From positions 1 to 64,000 of the forward strand of contig CANAAV010000011.1 of assembly GCA_947346365.1 (NCBI GenBank): a DNA stretch of 64,000 nt, read 5' to 3'. The notes under the pieces are model-generated. The model was not told the origin of the DNA and did not search any database. It worked only from the letters and a program-made list of their open reading frames with translations. Position 1 is the stretch's first letter. The number at the start of each line of letters is the position of its first letter. The translations under genes were made by a program, and so were the position numbers. Shown in pieces: positions 8,661 through 16,722 of the stretch. The stretch is from an uncultured Flavonifractor sp. Its GTDB lineage: Bacteria > Bacillota > Clostridia > Oscillospirales > Oscillospiraceae.

Positions 8661-9297
8661 CTTTTCAGATGGAGCAAACACCTTACAAGAAATGGCAGAG
8701 GCAGCTGTAGACTGCGGTCTCCATGAAATTTGTTTTACCGACCATGTGCGGAAAGAATCGGATTGGTGGCCGGAATATTTTACCGAATGTCAAAGGGTTG
8801 CCCAATCTTTTCTTCCCAACTTGAATATTTCCTGCGGTGTTGAAGCGAAGGTCTGTGATTTTTCCGGGACATTGGATCTTCCTCTGAGCATCGACAGAAA
8901 AATTCTGCAAGTAGCAGCGATCCATCGGCTCCCCATTGGAAACCGCCAGTTTCTTCGTAAGGATTTGTTGAGACAAAACGGCTCCTTTGCTGTAACCTGT
9001 TGGATGAATACACTCTCCGGGTTAAATAAAAATCCCTCTATCAGCCGTATTGCACATCCTTTTTCTCTGCTGCCATATATGGATATCACATTAGATGAAA
9101 GTTTTTGGAATCAGGTTGTTCACATTTTTGATAAAGGTTCTTATTTAATTGAGTATAATACCAAATATGATAATTCCTTTATTCCCCTCTCTTTTTGGAA
9201 ACATTTCTCTCCACGGATTATTTTTGGTTCCGATAGTCATTCTGTAGAAGACCTGCAAAAATCCTGTCACACTACCATTCCATACGGCCTGACGTAA
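8629..9297 (+). CDS. PHP-domain phosphoesterase
   Basis: 222 residues; the ATG at 8632 is an equally good start. The DMHLHTNFSD motif opens the PHP metal site, followed by CFTDHV, CGVEAKVCD, RIAHPFSL and GSDSHSVEDL, matching histidinol-phosphatase-like PHP proteins. Such enzymes hydrolyse phosphate esters with a trinuclear metal centre. It overlaps the ATP-grasp gene by 32 bases, so the two are translationally coupled and probably act in one pathway. Histidine biosynthesis is unlikely given the glycan context. The substrate is unknown. Confidence 0.75.
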   Translation: MMLQDMHLHTNFSDGANTLQEMAEAAVDCGLHEICFTDHVRKESDWWPEYFTECQRVAQSFLPNLNISCGVEAKVCDFSGTLDLPLSIDRKILQVAAIHRLPIGNRQFLRKDLLRQNGSFAVTCWMNTLSGLNKNPSISRIAHPFSLLPYMDITLDESFWNQVVHIFDKGSYLIEYNTKYDNSFIPLSFWKHFSPRIIFGSDSHSVEDLQKSCHTTIPYGLT

Positions 9298-9327
9298 ACG
9301 TTCTAATGTAAAAAGGAGGCGCTTCCC

Positions 9328-10455
9328 ATGCAATTTATTGACCTAGGTGCCCAATATCGAGCTTTAAAGGCAGAAATTGACGCAAATATTCAAACTGTGC
9401 TGAACTCTGCCCAATTCATCGGCGGTCCACAAGTCGCAGAGCTGGAGGAAAATCTGGCGGCATTTGTGGGACGAAAGCACTGCATTACCTGCGCTAACGG
9501 TACGGATGCTCTGCAAATCGCCTATATGATTGCCGGTGTCGGCCCTGGCGACGCGGTGTTCTGCCCAGATATGACTTTCATCTCCTCAACAGAACCTGCG
9601 AAGATGTTTGGGGCCGCTTCCGTCTTCTGTGATATCACACGGGATACCTACAATCTTTCCCCCGAAAGTTTAGAGCGGCAGATTCAAGCTGTACTGGCAG
9701 AGGGAACGCTTACCCCCAAGGTAGTCGTAGCTGTCGATATCCTGGGCAACCCCTGCGACTATGACGCCATTCTGCCGATCTGTGAGAAATACGGGCTATT
9801 TCTCATTGAGGACGCCGCCCAGAGCTTTGGCGCCTCCTATAAGGGCAAGCGCTGCTGTTCCTTCGGACAGATTGCCACCACCTCCTTCTTTCCGGCTAAG
9901 CCTTTGGGCTGCTATGGAGACGGCGGCGCGATTTTTACCGACGACGATCAAGTGGACAAGCTGTGCCGCTCTATCTGCGTTCATGGGAAAGGCCCAGGGG
10001 GCAAATATGACAATGTGCGCGTAGGTGTGAATTCCCGGTTGGACACCCTCCAGGCGGCTGTTTTGCTGCCCAAATTAAATGCTCTGGGCAGCTATGAAAT
10101 TGATGCCCGGCAGGCGGTGGCCGCCCGGTACAACGCAGCCTTCAGCGGCCGGTTTATTATTCCTTTTGTCGCAGACAATTGCGTCTCCGCTTGGGCACAG
10201 TACGCTCTGTTGGCGGAAAATACCGCCCAGAGGAATCAGATTATCGCTCATCTAACGGAAAAAAGCATTCCGAATATGATTTATTATCCAACGCCTCAGC
10301 ACGCTCTTCCGGTTTTCCAAAATGAGCCGTGCTACACCGAGACCTTTGACGCTGCTAATTATTACTGCGCTCACACTTTCTCCCTGCCTATGCATCCTTA
10401 TTTGGATGCGGAACAGCAGCAGATGATTATTGATGCTGTGTTGGAGGCTCTGTAA
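9328..10455 (+). CDS. DegT/DnrJ/EryC1 aminotransferase, WbpE-like
   Basis: 375 residues after a strong AAGGAGG. MQFIDLGAQYRALKAEID and the block CANGTDALQIAYM are typical of WbpE/WlbC aminotransferases. DAAQSFGASYKGK gives the PLP phosphate-contact region, and the Schiff-base Lys is in FFPAKPLGCYGDGGA (about residue 191). In the WbpABDE pathway this enzyme installs the 3-amino group on UDP-3-keto-GlcNAcA. The companion dehydrogenase (11804), oxidoreductase (15631) and acetyltransferase (11218) are all in this cluster, which supports the assignment. Its stop overlaps the next ATG (TAATG). Confidence 0.85.
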   Translation: MQFIDLGAQYRALKAEIDANIQTVLNSAQFIGGPQVAELEENLAAFVGRKHCITCANGTDALQIAYMIAGVGPGDAVFCPDMTFISSTEPAKMFGAASVFCDITRDTYNLSPESLERQIQAVLAEGTLTPKVVVAVDILGNPCDYDAILPICEKYGLFLIEDAAQSFGASYKGKRCCSFGQIATTSFFPAKPLGCYGDGGAIFTDDDQVDKLCRSICVHGKGPGGKYDNVRVGVNSRLDTLQAAVLLPKLNALGSYEIDARQAVAARYNAAFSGRFIIPFVADNCVSAWAQYALLAENTAQRNQIIAHLTEKSIPNMIYYPTPQHALPVFQNEPCYTETFDAANYYCAHTFSLPMHPYLDAEQQQMIIDAVLEAL

Positions 10456-11177
10456 TGGAGCAGCTTGGTATTCTCACCTATGACACCAACCATCTCAAAA
10501 CAGAACAGGTTGTTCTTCATTTGGCCGGCCGGTATCAATTGGTAATCTATGGGCTTCCCTTTACGTCTCGCCCTTCCCGCCCTGTCTATTTTCAGCACCG
10601 CCCAAATCAGTCCGCCGCTGCTCACCCCCGCGAGCTCTGCCGGCGGTACAATTGGGACTATATCCCCGTGCAAAGCGACGCTGAAATCGACAATCGCTGC
10701 GACCTCTATTTAATAACCGGAGCAGGGATTCTCTCTCCGGCCTGCCTCAGAGGGAAAAAAATATTGAATTGCCATCCAGGCATCATTCCCGCCGCCAGGG
10801 GCCTGGATGCCTTTAAATGGAGTGTCTATCATATGACTCCTTTGGGAATCACCCTGCATTATATCGACGAGGCCGTCGATGCGGGTAAAATCGTCTCTAT
10901 AATCCCCACGGAAGTTTTTCCCTCCGATACCCTTGAAACACTAGCCCGTAGACACTATGAAAATGAAATCCATGTGCTCTCTCATTTTGAGGAGCACCTC
11001 CATAACCCCCAAAATCCATTCGAAGGTATCCCGCAGGGGGATGCCACACGGCGCATGAAGCCGGCGCAGGAAATTGAGCTAGCGCATAAATTTCAGGTTT
11101 ATAAGCAGGCGTATTGTCCTTCTATCGAAGCACAATACGTGTACAAATGCCCCCCCCCCATGGACATTTCCAATTAA
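10455..11177 (+). CDS. Second formyltransferase-fold protein with C-tract-encoded tail
   Basis: 240 residues. The block KILNCHPGIIPAARGLDAFKW followed by YIDEAVDAGKIV supplies the Asn, His and Asp catalytic triad of the formyltransferase family, here intact, unlike the homolog at 875. It is shorter than Fmt and closer to PurN/sugar N-formyltransferase cores. It probably formylates a sugar amine. The C-terminus ends CPPPMDISN, encoded by ten C (11150-11159) and the following bases; this tail matches that of the unrelated LpxD-like protein at 5070-6065. The stop is 40 bases before the next ATG; one extra C would extend the frame to a TGA overlapping that ATG. Confidence 0.75.
   Translation: MEQLGILTYDTNHLKTEQVVLHLAGRYQLVIYGLPFTSRPSRPVYFQHRPNQSAAAHPRELCRRYNWDYIPVQSDAEIDNRCDLYLITGAGILSPACLRGKKILNCHPGIIPAARGLDAFKWSVYHMTPLGITLHYIDEAVDAGKIVSIIPTEVFPSDTLETLARRHYENEIHVLSHFEEHLHNPQNPFEGIPQGDATRRMKPAQEIELAHKFQVYKQAYCPSIEAQYVYKCPPPMDISN
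11150..11159 (+). repeat. C10 homopolymer, candidate phase-variable site 2
   Basis: Ten C preceded by TG and followed by ATGGACATT, matching the tract at 5990-5999 in length, reading phase and flanks. It lies in the last codons of the formyltransferase-fold gene, 58 bases before the WbpD-like copy 2 start. Confidence 0.8.
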
Positions 11178-11217
11178 TCTATATAAATTTGCCGCTTGAC
11201 CTCCGGAGGGCGGCGGC

Positions 11218-11802
11218 ATGATAGCCCGGGATTATTTTGTCCATGAATCCAGCTATGTTGATGAAGGCTGCGAGATCGGTTCTGGAACAAAGATTTGGCA
11301 TTTCTCCCACATCATGAAGGACTGTAAAATTGGAGCCAACTGTAACATCGGTCAAAATGTTGTCGTCTCTCCCGGCGTGACCCTGGGCAGTGGGGTAAAA
11401 ATTCAAAACAACGTCTCCGTGTACACGGGGGTTGTCTGTGAGGACGATGTATTTCTTGGGCCTTCCTGTGTATTTACAAATGTAGTGAATCCCCGCGCTT
11501 TTATCGCACGCAAAAGTGAATATCGAAAAACCACAATCAAAAAAGGCGCCAGTATCGGAGCTAATGTCACCATTGTCTGCGGCCATGACATCGGCCAATA
11601 TGCTCTCATAGGCGCCGGATCGGTAGTCACACACGATATTCCCGACTATGCTTTGGCCTATGGCGTCCCCGCTCAAGTGCGAGGTTATGTCTGCCAGTGC
11701 GGAGAGCAGATTTGTTTTTCAAATCTTGAGGCGCTCTGTCCCGCCTGCGGCAGGCATTACCGCATAGATAAAAGTAGCCGTACTGTCAAGGAGAGTAAAT
11801 AA
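11218..11802 (+). CDS. wbpD: UDP-2-acetamido-3-amino-glucuronate N-acetyltransferase (WbpD-like), copy 2
   Basis: 194 residues starting eight bases after GGAGG. Hexapeptide beta-helix repeats (NCNIGQNVVVSPGVTLG), the family block CEDDVFLGPSCVFTNV and NPRAFIARKSE, and a C-terminal four-Cys knuckle (CQCGE, CPACG) match WbpD/WlbB. The enzyme acetylates the 3-amino group to give UDP-2,3-diacetamido-2,3-dideoxy-glucuronate. It is two bases upstream of the WbpA-like dehydrogenase and downstream of the WbpE-like aminotransferase, so the pathway order is well supported. Compared with copy 1 at 6065, long blocks are identical; the immediate linkage to WbpA/WbpE genes makes this copy the better WbpD candidate. 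Confidence 0.85.
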   Translation: MIARDYFVHESSYVDEGCEIGSGTKIWHFSHIMKDCKIGANCNIGQNVVVSPGVTLGSGVKIQNNVSVYTGVVCEDDVFLGPSCVFTNVVNPRAFIARKSEYRKTTIKKGASIGANVTIVCGHDIGQYALIGAGSVVTHDIPDYALAYGVPAQVRGYVCQCGEQICFSNLEALCPACGRHYRIDKSSRTVKESK

Positions 11803-11803
11803 T

Positions 11804-13123
11804 ATGAGCATAAAGCACGAACTCATCGCAAAAATTAAGAACAAGACCTTAACCATGGGTGTCTGTGGTTTAGGCTATGTGGGCCTGCCGCTGGCAGTAG
11901 ATAAGGCTAAGCATGGATTCCGTACTACAGGCTTTGACGTCCAGCAAAAAAAGGTGGACATGGTGAATGCCGGCCATAATTATATCGGCGACGTGGTGGA
12001 CGCCGATTTGCAGGAGCTAGTTGCCTCTGGCATGCTCCGGGCCACCTCTGACTTTAGCTTTGTCAAGGACATGGACTTTATCGCCATCTGTGTGCCTACT
12101 CCGCTGGATAAGCACCAACAGCCGGATATCAGCTATGTCCGCTCTTCCGCTCAGGCTGTTTCCAAGTATCTGTCCCGGGGCACCATGGTGGTCCTGGAGT
12201 CCACTACCTACCCCGGCACTACGGAAGATCTGCTCCGCCCTATCCTTGAGGAGGGCTCCGGCCTGAAATGTGGCAAAGACTTTTATTTAGGTTTCTCCCC
12301 TGAGCGAGTTGATCCGGGCAACCTGATTTACAAAACCAGTAATACCCCCAAGGTGGTTGGCGCTATCGGGGAAGATGCCACCGAAGTCATCGCCATGGCA
12401 TACTCCGCTATTTTGGACGGCGAAGTCCACACGGTTTCCAGTCCCGCTGTGGCAGAAATGGAAAAAATTTTGGAAAATACCTACCGCAATATCAATATTG
12501 GACTGATTAATGAAATGGCGATTTTATGCAACCAAATGGGCATCAATATTTGGGAAGTAATTGAAGCCGCTAAAACAAAGCCCTACGGCTTTCAGCCCTT
12601 CTATCCCGGTCCCGGCCTGGGCGGGCACTGCATCCCCTTAGATCCCTATTATCTGAGCTGGAAGGCGCGGGAATACGGATTCCACACCAGTATGATTGAG
12701 AGCTCCATGATGATTAACGACCGAATGCCGGAGTATACGGTCGGGCGCGCGGGAAAAATTTTAAACCGTCATAAAAAAGCGCTCAATGGGTCTAAAGTAC
12801 TGGTGCTTGGGGTCGCATATAAGCAGGATATTGACGATTACCGGGAAAGTCCCGCCATCCGGGTAATTGAGGAGTTCCACAAGACCGGCGCTGTCACGGA
12901 CTATTATGACCCCTATGTTCCCCAGTACCGCGAAGGCGATGCATGGCACACAGGCCTGACCTCCCTCACACCGGAGGTCGTCAAAAACTACGACTTAGTC
13001 ATTATCACAACCGCCCACACAACGGTCGATTATGAGATGGTCGCCTCCTGCGGCGTGCCGGTATTTGACTGTAAAAACGTCTGCAAGCATATCCAAAATC
13101 GAGAGTCTCTTGAGGTGCTGTAA
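11804..13123 (+). CDS. wbpA: UDP-GlcNAc-type 6-dehydrogenase (WbpA-like)
   Basis: 439 residues. N-terminal GVCGLGYVGLPLAVDKAKHG, then VLESTTYPGTTED, GFSPERVDPGN, the catalytic Cys in GPGLGGHCIPLDPYYLSWKA, and GVAYKQDIDDYRESP. GGHCIPLDPYYL and DIDDYRESP separate this group (UDP-GlcNAc or UDP-ManNAc dehydrogenases) from the UDP-glucose enzyme at 3734. With aminotransferase, oxidoreductase and acetyltransferase neighbours, oxidation of UDP-GlcNAc to UDP-GlcNAcA is the likely first step of the diacetamido-glucuronate pathway. WecC-type ManNAc oxidation is the alternative. Confidence 0.85.
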   Translation: MSIKHELIAKIKNKTLTMGVCGLGYVGLPLAVDKAKHGFRTTGFDVQQKKVDMVNAGHNYIGDVVDADLQELVASGMLRATSDFSFVKDMDFIAICVPTPLDKHQQPDISYVRSSAQAVSKYLSRGTMVVLESTTYPGTTEDLLRPILEEGSGLKCGKDFYLGFSPERVDPGNLIYKTSNTPKVVGAIGEDATEVIAMAYSAILDGEVHTVSSPAVAEMEKILENTYRNINIGLINEMAILCNQMGINIWEVIEAAKTKPYGFQPFYPGPGLGGHCIPLDPYYLSWKAREYGFHTSMIESSMMINDRMPEYTVGRAGKILNRHKKALNGSKVLVLGVAYKQDIDDYRESPAIRVIEEFHKTGAVTDYYDPYVPQYREGDAWHTGLTSLTPEVVKNYDLVIITTAHTTVDYEMVASCGVPVFDCKNVCKHIQNRESLEVL

Positions 13124-13243
13124 ATGGAAAAAGTGAAATCCGCTTTTTCTAGCACAGCGTCTATGCTTCTCATCGTGCTCATGCTAACAAGCATGAGCAC
13201 GGGTTGCCTGGCAACCCGTGCTCGCGTCATGCTGAACCACTAA
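13124..13243 (+). CDS. Lipoprotein signal leader, probably the detached 5' end of the next gene
   Basis: A 39-codon frame begins with the ATG directly after the WbpA-like stop, six bases after GAGGTG. It encodes a basic N-terminus, a hydrophobic core (ASMLLIVLMLTSMS) and a lipobox ending TGC, then stops at 13241-13243. This is a textbook lipoprotein signal peptide with no mature protein. The following frame (13204 onward) lacks any export signal or ribosome site and is open in its own phase from 13153. The simplest reading is one lipoprotein gene split by an indel between 13153 and 13240, exactly where overlapping palindromes lie. A programmed shift or a real short ORF are less likely. Confidence 0.6.
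   Translation: MEKVKSAFSSTASMLLIVLMLTSMSTGCLATRARVMLNH
13175..13223. repeat. Overlapping, mutually exclusive hairpins in a 5' coding region
   Basis: Hairpin one: GTGCTCATGCT (13175-13185) pairs with AGCATGAGCAC (13190-13200) over AACA. Hairpin two: GAGCACGGGTTGCC (13195-13208) pairs with GGCAACCCGTGCTC (13210-13223). They share GAGCAC, so only one can form at a time. Both are perfect. Confidence 0.8.
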
Positions 13244-14583
13244 GTCTTAACCAGAGGGCCCTCTACGTCAGCACGATCCATACGCTTTTACAGGAAGATC
13301 TTTGGACTCAACGGGATATGTATGACGCCTGCCACTATTTGATGGTCCCTATGCACTACGCCTTTTACAACAATGACGTCAAGACAATAAAGCTATTCGC
13401 TGACTTCTTTTCCAGATTCGTCAACGATGTAACCGGCGATGACCTCTACCAATTCCAACAGGGGGGAACGCTCAATAAACTGCACTTCTTTTACCTGTGC
13501 ACACAATACATGAATCTCTCTGCTACCCATGGGTATGATTCTCACATTCCAAATGCTCTGCCGGCATTAGCTCAGAATTTTGCCGAAAATTACCTCTTGC
13601 ACACTAGAGCAAACTGGGGAACAGAACAAACTGTGATTACCCATATGCAATGCGTAATTAATGGAAAGGTATATGACGCAAACTACAAAAGCGCTATTGA
13701 AGATCTCGACCAATTTACCCTGGCAATCTTATGCGATCTAAAATATCTGTATCTGGTCCGCAGAGAGAGCTATGCCCCTGTACTAGACACTGCTGCGGAT
13801 CTGGCCTATCAAATCTTTAGCTCTCCAACTTTAAATCAGGAGACGGAAAAGGGCGGTTGGCTGTTTCAGCCGGGCTGCTGGTCCGACCATCCTGATTACG
13901 CCTATGCGGGAAACCCGACTATTTTTGAAGGAATTGAGCCTTTGATACGGGCCGATGTTCCTTGGGATTCTTCTCATTTCCATAGGTTCCCACTCTTCCT
14001 GAACAGCTGGCAATCTGCACAGCCAAACAAAGAGCGTCAGGCACTGTTTCAGCTTCGAAAAGAGCAGCTGGCAAATCAAATGGCCGAATATGTCCTTCAA
14101 AATATTGACGGTCGTTGGCTCACCACTACTTTCATGGATGGAACAAACGGTGTCTACCGCTATTCTTACAATACAGAAGGCGTAGGCTTGGATGGATATG
14201 ACCTTTCCGGCACTTTTTTATTTGGCTGGTGGGCGTTTTTACACAATGAACATATCGCTCAGTGCTATCGTGATATTCTTAAAACCTTCCCTATGGAAGC
14301 AAACCGTTCAAACCCTTACTTTGACCATGCAACAGTACGGGAGCAAAATCCCTTTTTTGATATGGATACCGCTTTTGATAATGGCATGTTTGAATGTATT
14401 GTCACTTGCGCTAGCAAATTAACCGATCAGGCGTATAATCCGCGGCACAGAACATTCTTTTGGGGAATAAAAACAATGCCACAATTAAGGGGGATTTGTA
14501 ATGGTAAAAGTCTGCCATGTAACCAGCGTTCACTCGCCCGAGGATATACGCATTTTTCACAAGGAATGCGTTTCATTGGCTAA
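13204..14583 (+). pseudogene. Helix-rich unknown protein, frameshifted relative to its lipoprotein leader
   Basis: I do not recognise this family. The open frame from 13204 has 459 codons. Recognisable sequence starts only at about LNQRALYVSTIHTLLQ (near 13249), so the ATG at 13204 is unlikely to be natural. The protein is rich in aromatic residues and helical segments with repeated Trp/Asn/Gly-rich turns (GGWLFQPGCWSDHPDYAY, TFMDGTNGVYRYSYNTEG), the texture of alpha/alpha-toroid carbohydrate-active proteins; that is only an impression. A lipoprotein signal in another frame immediately upstream (13124) suggests an originally surface-anchored glycan-acting protein. The 3' end overlaps the next glycosyltransferase by 83 bases, and an adjacent frame stops at 14468-14470, so a second frame change near the end is possible. 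Confidence 0.55.
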
Positions 14584-15619
14584 TGCCGGGTATGATGTAT
14601 ATTTAGTGGCACAGGGTGAAACCTATGAAAAAAACGGCGTCCATATTGTAGGGTTTGGCCCCAAAAGATCAAGCCGTCTCCAGCGGATGCTGTTTACCAC
14701 ACGGCTTGCCTACCAAAAGGCTCTTGCAGTTGACGCGGATATTTATCATCTTCATGACCCAGAGCTATTGCCATATGGAATGAAGTTAAAACATAGAGGG
14801 AAAAAAGTCATCTTTGACAGTCACGAAAAATACACTGAGCAAATTCGCTGCAAAGGCTACCTGCCCAATTGGTGCCGTTCCCTGATTGCCGCTTGTTATG
14901 GTGCCTACGAACGATTTGTATTAAAACGAATTGACGGTCTCGTTTTCCCCTCTCCCCTCCGTGGAAAAAACCCATTTGAGGGACAATGCCGGAATTTCAC
15001 CTTTTTAAGCAACGTTCCCCGCATGGAGGAGCTGTATCATCAGTACAACGCCCATACCCAGAAATATGAGCGGAGCCTTGTTCATGTAGGAGTTCTCTCC
15101 TATACCCGCGGAATTACACACTTAGTTCAAGCAGCCGCACAGAGTGAATGCACGGTCTATCTGGCAGGCGCCTTTTCTCCCGCTTCTTACCAAACTGAGG
15201 TGGAAACTCTTCCTGAATTTTCTCACGCTGAATATCTAGGAAAATTAGACCGCCCTGCTGTGGCAGATCTTCTGCAAAAATGCCAAATTGGTATCGCTAC
15301 TCTGCTAAATGTTGGCCAGTACAATCAATTTAATTGCCTCGCCACAAAAGTCTATGAGTATATGTCCCTCGGGCTCCCGGTTATTTTAACTCGCTCCTCT
15401 TATAACGAAACAGTAGTTGAGCAATATCAATTTGGCATCTGTGTGGACCCGGAAAACATAGAGGAAATCTCCAACGCGATCCGCTATCTTTTCGACCATC
15501 CCGACGAGGCCCGCCGCATGGGTGAAAATGGCCGCAGGGCAATTCGCGAAGAATTCAATTGGAGCATTGAAGAGCAAAAACTTTTTTCTTTATACAAAAC
15601 CATTTTAACTGAAAAATAA
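14501..15619 (+). CDS. Glycosyltransferase family 4
   Basis: 372 residues with AAGGGGGA before the ATG. N-terminal VKVCHVTSVHSPEDIRIFHKE and VDADIYHLHDPELLPYGMKL are typical of a GT-B clade in exopolysaccharide clusters. The C-terminal half has RSLVHVGVLSYTRGITHLV and the donor-site stretch CLATKVYEYMSLGLPVIL. It would act at the cytoplasmic membrane face in building the repeat unit. Its 5' end overlaps the unknown frame before it, and it is followed after 11 bases by the WbpB-like gene. Sugar specificity is unknown. Confidence 0.85.
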   Translation: MVKVCHVTSVHSPEDIRIFHKECVSLANAGYDVYLVAQGETYEKNGVHIVGFGPKRSSRLQRMLFTTRLAYQKALAVDADIYHLHDPELLPYGMKLKHRGKKVIFDSHEKYTEQIRCKGYLPNWCRSLIAACYGAYERFVLKRIDGLVFPSPLRGKNPFEGQCRNFTFLSNVPRMEELYHQYNAHTQKYERSLVHVGVLSYTRGITHLVQAAAQSECTVYLAGAFSPASYQTEVETLPEFSHAEYLGKLDRPAVADLLQKCQIGIATLLNVGQYNQFNCLATKVYEYMSLGLPVILTRSSYNETVVEQYQFGICVDPENIEEISNAIRYLFDHPDEARRMGENGRRAIREEFNWSIEEQKLFSLYKTILTEK

Positions 15620-15630
15620 GGAGTACTGTT

Positions 15631-16713
15631 ATGAAATACGCTCTCATCGGCTGCGGCCGCATTGCCACCAACCACATAAAGGCCGCTCTAAACAACCGCC
15701 TGGAAATCGCCGCCGTATGTGATAGCAAGCCGGAGGCCATGGAAACGCTTTTGGCGAAGCACAGCCTGGAGGGGGATCCCTCCATCCATCGCTACACCGA
15801 TTATAGACAGCTGCTCACAGCGGAAAAACCCACGCTCATCAGTATTGCCACCGAGAGCGGACTGCATGCCCAAATTGCGCTGGACTGTATTGACGCTGGG
15901 ATAAATGTAATCATTGAAAAGCCTATGGCCATGTCCATGGACGATGCTGAGGAGATTATCCGGCGCAGCCAGGCGAAAGGCGTAAAGGTCTCCGCCTGCC
16001 ACCAGAATCGCTTTAATATCGCCGTACAGGAAACACGAAAGGCTTTAGAAGCAGGCCGTTTTGGGAAACTCTCCCATGGCTCCATCCACGTCCGCTGGAA
16101 CCGGAACCGGGACTACTATACCCAGGCTCCCTGGCGGGGCACCTGGGCCCAGGACGGCGGCTGTCTGATGAATCAGTGCATTCACGGCATCGACCTGTTG
16201 CGCTGGATGTTGGGAGATCAGGTAGAGGAGGTCTACGGCGCCACAAGGCAGCAGTTCCATGATTATTTGGAGTGTGAAGACGCCGGCATGGCGGTGGTAA
16301 AATTTAAAAACGGCGCCATCGGGACAATCGAGGGCACCACCAACGTCTATCCCAAAAACCTGGAGGAAACCCTCTATCTTTTCGGACAAAGCGGCACAGT
16401 AAAGCTGGGCGGTACCTCTACCAACAACATTGACGTGTGGGATTTCTCCGATGCCGACAGCTCCGATGATGCCAACCGCGGCCTTCAGGAGGCCACCAGC
16501 AATGTCTATGGCAACGGGCATACCAGCCTGTTCGCCGATATGATCGCGGCAATCGAGCAGGACCGCGCGCCTTATGTGGACGCCATTGCCGGCCGAAACG
16601 CGCTGGAAATGGTTCTCGCGATTTATCAATCTGCGTTTACCGGTAAGCCTGTAAAACTGCCTTTGCAGCACACGGCCTCTACCGACTTTACCGGCCTGTT
16701 CAGCCATTCTTAG
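15631..16713 (+). CDS. wbpB: Gfo/Idh/MocA oxidoreductase (WbpB-like)
   Basis: 360 residues. N-terminal NAD motif YALIGCGRIATNHIKAAL, then VIIEKPMAMSMDDAEEII with the EKP signature, and a C-terminal alpha/beta domain containing GGCLMNQCIHGIDLLRWML. This layout matches WbpB/WlbA, which oxidises UDP-GlcNAcA at C3 to the keto sugar used by WbpE. The other three enzymes of the pathway are in this cluster, so the assignment rests on both family and context. Another Gfo/Idh sugar oxidation cannot be excluded. It has a GGAG ribosome site. Confidence 0.8.
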   Translation: MKYALIGCGRIATNHIKAALNNRLEIAAVCDSKPEAMETLLAKHSLEGDPSIHRYTDYRQLLTAEKPTLISIATESGLHAQIALDCIDAGINVIIEKPMAMSMDDAEEIIRRSQAKGVKVSACHQNRFNIAVQETRKALEAGRFGKLSHGSIHVRWNRNRDYYTQAPWRGTWAQDGGCLMNQCIHGIDLLRWMLGDQVEEVYGATRQQFHDYLECEDAGMAVVKFKNGAIGTIEGTTNVYPKNLEETLYLFGQSGTVKLGGTSTNNIDVWDFSDADSSDDANRGLQEATSNVYGNGHTSLFADMIAAIEQDRAPYVDAIAGRNALEMVLAIYQSAFTGKPVKLPLQHTASTDFTGLFSHS

Positions 16714-16722
16714 GAGGGTGCA

